Part shown: positions 10,901 through 22,900 of the stretch, in pieces
Numbering within the stretch: the stretch's first letter is position 1
Layout of the letters: every line of letters starts with the position of its first letter
From: Mytilus edulis
Lineage: Eukaryota > Mollusca > Bivalvia > Mytilida > Mytilidae
Assembly (NCBI RefSeq): GCF_963676685.1
Contig: NC_092344.1
Location: 51,792,830 to 51,856,829 of the forward strand
Direction: 5' to 3'
DNA length: 64,000 nt
Position numbers and translations under genes: made by a program
The notes under the pieces: generated by a model
What the model saw: the letters and a program-made list of their open reading frames with translations, nothing else
Databases searched by the model: none
What the model was told of the DNA's origin: nothing

Positions 10901-13900
10901 CAGAGATGATTTACATTCTAGTTTTGTTCTTCGTAATAATTAAGTTAGAAAATGACGTTATCGTTATGCGTTACATTTCAAACGAAACAGAAGTCCAGTT
11001 ATTTCCTTTTTTTTAATTAAAATTGTTTTTGTCGTTAAGTTCTAATCATTTCTGGTCATACGTGAAACATGTGACTAACATGTGATCACGCCCTTACGGC
11101 CGGATGTATGAAATACTAGGTCTAAACATTGTTTTTGTTTCCAACGGGATGTTAGCAAACATAATCTGTAGACTTGTTTCATCTTGTTTAAAAAAGGAAA
11201 ATACAATTTTCAAAGAGATTGCACCAGGGGTCTATTGTTTTTCCTATGTGCATAATGTTACATACGATCTTGTGTGAAAATAAATGCCCAATGACTTGAC
11301 AAAATCGATTTCAGATTTGACACACTTTGTTTCCTGATAACGATGTAAAGGGTCCTTGGAAAATTCAATCGACATTACGTCTCTTATCATGCTTATCATT
11401 GTGCCGATGCTCGTTGGATTGATTTTGCTTCAGCAGTAAATATTACTGGATATTTTAGGTGAATAAAGATAACTTAATAAAAAATACATGTTAATATACC
11501 ATTACACTTGGAGTGTACAAAGTTGGTATCTTTGTCACAATTTTTAATTATTTTTTTTTTATTCATGTTCTGCAAACACTTTTCAGAAACGCAATAAACT
11601 TGTCAAAGGAGAAGTAAACTTTTCCATGCATGACTTGAAAGGAAGTACTTTATTGATTTTAGCCCACTAAAGTAGGTTAAAATGTGGAAACCATGTAGAT
11701 GGTGTACAGCTGGTCACAAATATCACATGGTGCCTATTTTAAAGATTTTAATTCCAAGTTAAAAGTTTTTTTCTTTACTGGATTTAAAGAATTTTACATT
11801 GCCAATGATTTGGAATAAATTGTATATAACTGGAATTTCAAAACCAAATATAAATACATTTTTTTGGCTAAAACATCAAGATACAACTATTATGGTATCC
11901 TGTATCAATGAAGAAAATATGGAAATTTCTGAATAAATTGTACTAATTGTTTTCAAAACAAGCACATATTTAGGAGTTTTATAATACTGTTACATTTAAG
12001 ATGGATTTTAAGAAAAAGTATACTGTTCAGACTATTTTAAGCAGATTTTGCAATAAGATAAAACTAAAAAAATGCTTTCTGTTTCTTATGGTTTCCTGTC
12101 GCGTTTAAAAAAAACTTTAATTAAACATTGAAAATTAATTTTAAATATTAACATGAAGCAAGTAACACTAGTAATGGTGTTCATTTATGTCTTTTGAAAT
12201 ATATTGTACAAAATAAAGAAAATAAAGATTGGTTTCCTGTTTGGTTTCCTGTCATGTAAACGGTGAATCAAAATGTATTATTTTTTTCTTGAAAAACTCA
12301 ATTGTTCCATTAATACTATTCTAACACCAACACAACCCACAGAATAAAAGTTAAAGTTTTAGAACTTATAAAAAAGGATACAAAAAGAAACCAAAGGCCG
12401 AATACCAAATTATGGTCCATATATCTATTTTTTCAAAGAACTTCAATGGTATTCTCAGTTTGCATATACTATTAAACATTTTTAAAAAAACCAATACATT
12501 TACTCTGGTAATCCGTCATCAATTAAAAGAAAAAAAATTTCTAGAACAAATTACAAATTCTTGTTTAAATTAATTTCATTATTCATCTTGTACAAAACTT
12601 TGCATTTATACAGGGCTCACACTACTTCAGAATTATAGGGAGAAGTGACTTCTCTTTTTGAAACTGATAGGGAGAAGTGGTGAGATTTGAAAGAGAAGTG
12701 CTCATTCGCGCGGGTGCGCTACAATGTTTGGATTTTACAATAGTATAAAGGGCCATATGTAAATAATGTTCTTTTTATGTTGTTCAATTCATATGAGTAA
12801 AAATTTACAATTAAAGTAACATTTGAAATTAAAAGTTGTTTAAGTTTTACTAAGGTTCTTGTGAGAAACTACCAACTAAATATCTTGCACTAAAAAAAAA
12901 ATTTATTTTAAAAAATGTAAAGAAATTATATCAATTACAATTTAATTAAAAATTATCTTGTGTATGAAATTCAGTGTTTCTCATAAAAAAAAATATAAAA
13001 GTTATTAAGCTGGGCCATAATATATTGATATTAGTATAATAGTCTCAGAGTTAAGCAACTTTAATCAATAGTTTGAAACATTCATAAAAAATATAGGGAA
13101 TTATATACACCAATCAATTAGATGTAACCAAAAGTCTCTTAATGCGTGTGGGATGCGTAATTTTTCCCTTTGGGATCAATATTCTTCTGTCAGCTGTTCC
13201 ATCCGTGTGTCCGTAGTAATTATTGTAAAAGTACGGATTTCGGTCATAGCTGGTCCGGTTCAGATCCGTAGTTTAGAAATCGGTCAATGGCGGACGAATG
13301 CAAGAAAATTTACAAAAATAAACGATGTTTGACAAGTTATTTGGAAAGGAACATGACGGTTTTAATGCAATAAATGGATTAAACATTTACTGGAGGCAAC
13401 TTTTATCACGTTTAAATGAAGTAACAAACTTATTTTGCCGCCGAAATTTAGGTTGATGTACGTTTTCGAGTAACAAGCACCGGAACTTGCGAAAATGCAC
13501 GAAGTGATAAAAAGTTGTATTTTTATCAAATAACCTGATATACACTGCGAAGACAATGCTTCAACCTCTTTTCTAAAGATAATGAATAGTTTATGTCTGA
13601 ATTTCTTTAATTATCAGTAAAAAATTAATGTTTCATCAACTTGGTAAAAATTGAAAATGTCCGATGACGGAAGCGACTGAAAGCGACTTTCGTCAAGAAC
13701 AGGGCGACTTGTTTTCGCTTTTGGGGGTCGGGGAAAGCGAAGTGACGGTCGGGAGGGCGACTTCTTCGCCCAAGTCGCCTGGTAGCGTGAGCCCTGATTT
13801 ATATATAATTACTGTTCCTGAATTTACTTTTTTTTCTTTTTCAGAATGAAGATGACAACAGTTTAAAAATAACAAAGCTAGATATATATGTTCCAGAAAA

Positions 13901-16900
13901 TATACAGGATGAATTACAGAAATGTCTAATCAGGTAAAGATCATTAAAAAATCTTTTGAAATTAATTTATTAGTGAAGAGATGACTTGCAATAGGTGTAC
14001 AAAGACCATAGTAAAATCAAAAACAGGAAAATCATCTCATGAGGTCCGAGTACACAGTTATTTCGTAGTGCATTTCTTTTAGACAATAAATGAAAATTAA
14101 AAAAATCCCACCTGCGCTTTCTCAATAATATTTTTACAGTGTGTTGTACTACTTTTGGGACAAATTATATCAAAATTATAGAAAACTTCATCAGCTCTAA
14201 CTCAAAATATGGACAATCTTATGTTAAGGGGGTCTTGAAATCTTTTGACAGCTTCCGAAGTGCTAATTTTTGACCTTTTTCAGCTGGACCTAATCACTAC
14301 TTTACATTAATATTTATGACCCAACTTTTTTTACAGTGTCATTTCACCCCCCAACTTGCTATATGAGGCATAAAACATGGAGAAATAAATTTGGAAGGGG
14401 TATAACAAAAATTGGCAAGTAACACACTGTCCACACTAAGGACTATATTCGTGGACAACGAAAATCAAAGGACGATAACTGTGTACTCGGACCATGAAAT
14501 TAGCATACAGCTCAAACACAAGAAGACATTTTACTGTATCCCCACTACACAAGAAGCATACTGCAGTGACTATAGTTATTATAGGTGTTTTAAATACAAT
14601 CATTTTAGCTTTTAAAAACCTTAACCAGATGCTCCGCAGGGCGCAGCTTTATACGACCGCAGAGGTTGAACCCTGAACGGTTGGGGCAAGTATGGACACA
14701 ACATTCAAGCTGGATTCAGCTCTAAATTTGATTTGTGATTAAATAGTTGACACAGCATAGGTTTCTGACACAGAATGAATGTGGTCTAATGAACTTAAAA
14801 AAAAATGTTTGCCTTTGAGCAATTCACTATGCTGTTGAATATTAATCCTCTCAAAAAAATGTTTGAAGAAATTTTCTTTTTATTTATGAAATCTGAAATG
14901 AAAAAAATTGACCCTCCAATTTTTTTTCACATCCCCCTTTCCCTTATTTCAAAACTGATCTCAATTCAAATTTCTAATGAAGTTTGCAACAATAACTACT
15001 CATTTAAATACATCATAAAATATTAAAATGTAAAAAAAGTGCTTGTTATCACTGAATGGTAAAGATTGTTTTAATCTATCAGTTGGTAGTAAAAGTGAAT
15101 ATACATTGTATATTGTATAAAACAATGATTTAAGTTGATTCAACTACTATTCTGGACAAAGAAAGATAACTCCAATTGAAATCCAATTGAAATTTCTTGC
15201 TATTGCACAATATTGTGCAATTAGATATTTCTTGCTATTGTGCAATACTGTGCAATTGAAAATATTTGCTATTGCACAATACTGTGCAATTGAAGATTTC
15301 TTGCTATTGCACAATACTGTGCAATTGAAGATTTCTTGCTATTGCTGAATACTGTGCAATTGAAAATTTCTTGCTATTGCACAATACTTAATATAATAAT
15401 TTTGGATCCTGATTTGGACCAACTTGAAAACTGGGCCCATAATCAAAAATGTAAGTACATGTTTAGATTCAGCATATCAAAGAGGCCCAAGAATTCAATT
15501 TTTGTTAAAATCAAACTTAGTTTAATTTTGGACCCTTTGGACGTTAATGTAAACCAATTTTAAAACGGGACCAAAAATTAGGAGATAACTGTATTGTATT
15601 TTAAGCTCCGACGGCATCAATTGGGGATTTGATGGTCGCAAATTAAGTTTACTGGACCCTTTGGACGTTAATGTAAACCAATTTTAAAACGGGACCAAAA
15701 ATTAGGAGATAACAATATTGTATTTTAAGCTCCGACGGCATCAATTGGGGATTTGATGGTCGCAAATACCCGTTTACTGTCTCCGCTAACGCGTCGCCAG
15801 TAAACGGGTATTTGCGACCATCAATTCCCAATTGATGCCGTCGGAGCTTAAAATACAATATTGTTATCTCCATTCTAATGAAACTGACAGAAAACAACGT
15901 TAAAACATGCAATTAAAATCTGTCATATGCCGTCTGCGCTTGCGCGTAAGTCCCATAGCATCAATTGTCAATTGATGCCATGTAAAAAGTGACGTTATCC
16001 AATCAAACTGAACGTTACAAACGTTGTTGCATTAGAATTAAGAATCTACATACACAGTTAGATTTGGCATATCAAAGAACCCCAATTATTCAATTTTTGA
16101 TGAAATCAAACAAAGTTTAATTTTGGACCCCGATTTGGACCAACTTGAAAACTGGGCCAATAATAAAAAATCTAAGTACATTTCTAGATTCAGCATATCA
16201 AAGAACCCAAAGGATTCAATTTTTGTTAAAATCAAACTAAGTTTAATTTTGGACCCTTTGGACCTTAATGTAGACCAATTTGAAAACGGGACCAAAAATT
16301 AAGAATCTACATACACAGTTAGATTCGGCATATCAAAGAACCCCAATTATTCAATTTTTGATAAAATCAAACAAAGTTTAAATCTGGACCCTTTGGGCCC
16401 TTTATTCCTTAACTGTTGGGACCAAAACTCCCAAAATCAATACCAACCTTCCTTTTATGGTCATAAACCTTGTGTTTAAATTTCATAGATTTCTATTTAC
16501 TTATACTAAAGTTATGGTGCGAAAACCAAGAAAAATGCTTATTTGGGTCCCTTTTTGGCCCCTAATTCCTAAACTGTTGGGACCTAAACTCCCAAAATCA
16601 ATACCAACCTTCCTTTTGTGGTCTTAAACATTGTGTTTAAATTTCATTGATTTCTATTTACTTAAACTAAAGTTATTGTGCGAAAACCAAGAATAATGCT
16701 TATTTGGGCCCTTTTTTGGCCCCTAATTCCTAAACTGTTGGAACCATAACTCCCAAAATCAATCCCAACCTTTCTTTTGTGGTCATAAACCTTATGTCAA
16801 AATTTCATAGATTTCTATTTACTTAAACTAAAGTTATAGTGCGAAAACCAAGAAAATGCTTATTTGGGCCCTTTTTGGCCCCTAATTCCTAAAATGTTGG

Positions 16901-19900
16901 GACTAAAACTCCCAAAATCAATCCCAACCTTCCTTTTGTGGTCATAAACCTTGTGTTAAAATTTTATGGATTTCTATTCACTTTTACTAAAGTTAGAGTG
17001 CGAAAACTAAAAGTATTCGGACGACGACGACGCCAACATGATAGCAATATACGATGAAATTTTTTTCAAATTTTGCGGTCGTATAAAAACCACTGTGCAA
17101 TTATTGCCTATATTACTCTGTCCAGCTCTTTACAAAATTGCATGTTACGATGTATCACAACTTTGTGATGTCCAACATGCTTCCTGTTTAAATGGTATTA
17201 AACTTGTTGTTTTATGGGCCTTTTATAGCTTGCAGTTTTGTGTGAGCCAAAGCTCTGCATTAAAGACTGTACTTTGACACTTTAATGGTTTACTTTTATA
17301 AATTGTGACTTGGATGGAGAGTTGTCTCGTTGGCACTCATACCACATCTTCTTATATGAATTGACAATCCCCCATAAATTTGACCTGGAGTTATCACCTG
17401 AAGTCAAAATGTTTTACCAAAATATCAAATACTCTCCAGTTTGCTGATGAAATAAATAAAAAAATACAAGTAAAATTCAATTCATAAATTATCAGGTGTT
17501 TTTCATAGTAATATTGACATTTACTAGCTGCTTGACACAATATGCAGCCATTTTGAACAGGTTCACTATGTTCATTTGACAAAAGTTTAACATTACAATT
17601 TGCACGTTATATCTTACATTATCATATACTTAGGCCAAATAACATATGATTTTTACTGTATGATAATAGCATTAAAATTACGTAAATTCCATATTTTTTC
17701 GAATTGGTGCTTAGCGGGCTGATATGAAATATTTATCACATACTTCGGAAGTTATCACATGCCTTTCCGTCAATGTTATCACATACCTTTCCGTCAGCAC
17801 TCGGCGATTTCCGGTATATGTTTACAAAATGGCAGAACAAAACAACGCAGACGATAATGTGCCTAACGTAAATGAGGTTGACGAGACAGCAGAATTCATT
17901 GAGGCAATGAAAAACAAGAATACTAAGCGGAAGACTGCAAGTGATGTCAATATTTTCACTAATTGGCTTTCAGCAAATAATGAGCATAGAAAAATGGAGG
18001 AAATCCCAGTGTGTGAACTTGACAAGCTCCTCGCACGTTTTTTCATGAAAGTCACCAAATCAGATGGGACTCCATATGAACCAGGAACAGTGAAGGCCTT
18101 CCAAAGCAGTATATCCAGATATATGAATGATAAGTTAAACATTAGTATAATAAGAGACAAAGAATTTAATCATTCCAGAGAGGTTCTGTCGGCCAAGATG
18201 AAGAAACTTAAGACCATGGGATTAGGTGCAAAAAAAAAGAGAGCGGATCCATTCTCCACTGAGGAAATAAACTTATTGTATGAGAAAGGCCAGCTTGGAA
18301 GAGGTGAATACTTTAAATAACATATTATTGATAATCATTGCACTTTCAAAATGAATATAAACAAGCAAAATGGTACTGGTAATCAAGTTATAAAAGTAAT
18401 AGGCTATAGTGGTGCAACCAAACATAATTTTCTCAATGAATAGAAAAATAAATATGTATCCAAAGAAATAAAATAAACGCAATGTTTATATTCATTATAA
18501 CGACTTTATTTCAGGTAATCCAGGTGCACTCATCCACAGTGTGTGGCTAAACAACTCCCTGCATTTTGGGCTACGCTCCCGGGAGGAGCACGCCACCTTA
18601 TGTTGGGGTGATATAGAACGAAAGGCAACCTCTACGGGTGAAAAGTATTTGGAGCACACGGAAAGACAAACCAAGACCCGGACTGGTGCCACTACTCATT
18701 CAAGACCATTCCAGGCCAAAATGTTTGAAGATAAAGGTACTTATAATATGGGGTAACTTTCACACACTCACGCTTATATATTAGAGTTTGCATTTGCAAT
18801 TTTTTTTCACTCAGACTGGTAAAGATGTTTTTTTACGTACTGGTATGTATAGCACTATTGATTTTCTTAATTCAAAAACCATGAAACTGGGTACATTGTA
18901 TGTTCACATTTTCACTTTTATCATGTTTATTTTGTCTGATAATTACATGCACATTTCCATTCCCAATTTTATGTACATGTATCACGATTACTGAAAAAAG
19001 TTGATAATTTTTTTTCGCATATATCCCCTTCAACATCAATCATGTCAATTAATTAATCATGTTAATAATGTAATAATACATTATCAAAATGCAAACACAT
19101 TTGATTAATAAATCAACAAAAAAATAAAAAAATATATTAATCACAAAAAGTAACACTAATTTGACATCATGTTTTTGTGTTTATTGTTATCAGGGAAAAA
19201 ATCAACAAGGGGTGAAATAAAAATTCTAAATAACAACAGATAAATAAAAAAAATGTATGATTATCATGATTATGTATTAAACCTTTAATTTTCAATACTG
19301 AATTAAAGTAAGCTTAATGTTATTTTTATTTTTAGGAAATCCTAGATGCCCTGTTGCTACTTACCTAGAGTATGCAAAGAGAAGACCTGAAGACATGATG
19401 GAAGCTGATGGTCCTTTTTATTTAGGGATTAACCGAGATGTCAAAGATGGAGTATGGTATCGGAAGCAGCCCATGGGAAAAAACACACTTTCTGACTTTG
19501 TGAAAACTATGTGTGAAGAGGCCGGAGTCCAAGGGCGTAAAACAAATCATAGTGCTAGGAAAACAACCGTCACCGCTCTCGCACATGAAAAAATCCCTCC
19601 TACTCAAATTATGCAAATTAGCGGCCACAAAAATGTTCAATCAATTAATGAATATTGTAGTGCTTCCTTGGATCAGCAACAAGAAATGTCTCATATTTTA
19701 TCAAATGTCGGTAGTGGTGGTATCTCAAAACATCTTGAACAGAAAAAAGGAACTGATCAAAACAATAATATTGATGACATGCCATCTGATGATGATGACC
19801 AATTACTATCAGCATCACAAGAAGCTGAATTAGGCCTTGTTTTGAAAGATATTACTAATTACGAGTCAAATGACGGCAAGAAACCAACTGAAATACCTGA

Positions 19901-22900
19901 AATAGTCCATGAAAACTACAAAGACAAGACTATTCAGATGTTTTCTGGGGCTAATATAACTGGAAACATAACAATTAACTTTTCAGCATAATTCAACATA
20001 TTATATTAAAATACATTAATCTTTTGTTTTTCTTCTCTGTTTAGCCATATAAGAGAAGTATTATTTTTATTCAGTTTTCTGTAAACTTTTCACTTTTTGA
20101 AGTTCTACTTGATTAAATTACTTAAAAGGATCAATATATTAAACTTATTTTTCTCCTTTGTTGAAGCATATGATAAAAAGATCATAACATGGCATTTTTC
20201 ATATCGCATGTATTATCAGCCCTCGGTTCAATATCAGCCCTTGAGCCATGCGGCTCTTGGGCTGATATTGAACCTAGGGCTGATAATACATGCGATACGA
20301 AAAATGCCATGTAATAATCTGATAGTATCAATATGCAGATAACCTGATAATCCTTTGATATCAGACACTATGTACAGTATCTTGATCTCAAGTTGATAGT
20401 GACCTTACCAATCAACATAATAAACGACAATCTAATTTGCTGTGATACACATGATAATAGATATCTCGATATTGAAAATTGTCATCTGTTTTTATGCTCT
20501 CTTTTTTTAAATAAATGAAAAACATTGCAAATGAATTTAGTTCTATATAATATTTATTTCTGGATTTCAGCATGTCTGAGGACAGATCTATTTGGAGTTT
20601 TTTCCAGCTGATTGTTCCATACTCTAGATGGCATAGACAAAGAATAAAAACATTTCAACATTTTGTTGAGAAATACCCAGATTCTGTTAAAGTGGAGGAG
20701 GAAAGTTTCATTCCATATCTAATCATCAAAAATAATACATTGACACAAGGGTAAGATATTTAAGAACATTTGTATTTTAAGTCCTTTAAAAATAAATGGA
20801 GAAAACATATTGTTGTCGTTAAAAGTCCCCCTGGACTGAAGGTCCATGTGCATTATTGCTCACCTCTGGCAAAGAAACAATTTTGACCTCAAATTAGTCC
20901 AAAAACTTACCTTCTTTTTGTGGCATTGAACCTTCTGGTAAAATTGCATAAACATAAAACTAAAGTAATGGTCTGGAACTTTAATGTGTCTTTGTACAAC
21001 ACAGACGACCACATGATAGCATTATACACATTATAAAAAAAATTGGCAGTTGTATTAAACCTGTACTGTATAGTCAGCTATAAAAAGCTCTGACATGACA
21101 AATATGTAACATTTCAAATGAGAAAACTAATGGCCTATTTGTGAAGAAGACTCAGTGGTTTTCTTTGATCATTTGTTAATATCAATAATTTTTAACATAT
21201 TATGATGAGATACATTTTATGTAATAATTTCAAAGCTACAATTTTATCTATTGTTATTATTAATGCTTTGGTTTGAATATTTCAGACCTGTGTTTTGTAT
21301 CAGTTGGAAGTTTGAAGTAGACCAAGTTTACAGAGCGAAGTCAAGATTAGCACTTTCAATGAAGATTCCTGATTACAGTAAGTAACTTGTAAGGCAAAAA
21401 AATATAACAAAAATTACCATTGTAAAACAATTCCAACGAGAAAACTAATGGCTTGATTTTTGTATGAAATAATGAACGTAAAACAAATATGATATACAGT
21501 ACAGCAACAAATGACAACCATTGAATTACAGGCTCCTGACTTGGGACAAGCACACATCAAGCCCATTTTTCTACATTTGATGAGAACCAATACATTTTGA
21601 TAAACATTATAGTGCTGATGTTGCAGATTTTTGTCGAGCCTGCAACTTTTGTTGCAGAAAGCTCGACATAGGGATAGTGATCCGGCTACGGCGGCGGCGG
21701 CGGTGTTAGCTAACTTCTTAAAAACTTTATATTTTAGAAGGTGGAAGACCTGGATGCTTCAAACTTTTTATCTAGATGCCTCATGTTACGAAGTTTCCGT
21801 CAGTCACATGTCCAATGTCCTTGACCTCATTTTCATGGTTCAGTGACCACTTGAAAAAAAAGTTCAAATTTTTTGTAATGTTGAATTCTCTCTTATTATA
21901 AGTAATAGGATAACTATATTTCATATGTGCGTACCTTGCAAGGTCCTCATGTCTGTCAGACAGTTTTCACTTGACCTCGACCTCATTTCATGGATCAGTG
22001 AACAAGGTTAAGTTTTGGTGGTCAAGTCCATATCTCAGATACTATAAGCAATAGGGCTAGTATATTCGGTGTATGGAAGGACTGTAAGGTGTACATGTCC
22101 AACTGGCAGGTGTCATCTGACCTTGACCTCATTTTCATGGTTCAGTGGTCATAGTTAAATTTTTGTGTTTTGGTCTGTTTTTCTCATACTATATGCAATA
22201 GGTCTACTATATTTGTTGTATGGAATGATTGTAAGGTGTACATGTCTAGCGGGCAGATGTCATGTGACCTTGACCTCATTTTCATGGTTCAGTGGTCAAT
22301 GTTAAGTTTTTGAGTTTTGGTCTTTTTATCTAATACTATAAGCTATAGGTGAACTATATTTGGTGTATGGAAATATTTTATGATCTTTATGTCAGTCGCG
22401 CAGGTTTTATTTGACCGTGACCTCATTTTCACAGTTCATTGCCCTGTGTTAAGTTTTTGTGTTTTGGTCTATTTTTCTTAAACTGTAAGTAATAGGTCAG
22501 CTATATATGTTGTATAGAAGCATTGTTAGCTGTACATGTCTGTCTGGCATGGTTCATCTGACCTTGACCTCATTTTCAAGGTTCATTGGTCTTTGTTTAG
22601 TTATCTTGGTTAATGTTAAGTTTATGTGACAGTTGTTATAAAGCTTAACTTTATACTTAGGACTATCAACATAATATCAATGATTAGTATAGAAGGCGAG
22701 ACATTTCAGCGTGTGCACTCTTGTTATCCATTGTCTAGAAGAGGAGGTTTTCTAGTGATGCATGTTTGTCAGTCTGTCATTTGAGATGATAAAGGACCAC
22801 TTGAAAAATCTTGAACCACAAGCGGTAGGTCAATCATATTTGGTATGCAGTTGTATAAGCATTGGCACATCTCATTTCCATGGAGATTATTTGGCCCTGC

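Larger units (their letters stand above)
14631..17090. repeat. 2.45 kb composite dispersed repeat
   Basis: It begins with a GC-rich hairpin-forming segment (GCTCCGCAGGGCGCAGC), then TTTATACGACCGCA (14648-14661), and ends with the inverse TGCGGTCGTATAAA (17074-17087). Inside are a hairpin array, a large foldback, many GGACCCTTTGGAC modules and a 160-bp tandem array. Pieces recur at 32826-33775 (same orientation) and 34880-35281 (inverted 5' end). Class unknown; abundant in bivalve genomes as I recall. No coding capacity. Confidence 0.7.

Noticed and set aside
10786..11016. 76-codon frame MVSNFVTQILDDVICFVVIE
   Set aside because: Inside a candidate TE, AT-rich hydrophobic translation without family motif.
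17822..18160. 112-codon minus-strand frame
   Set aside because: Antisense shadow of recombinase exon 1; no motif of its own.
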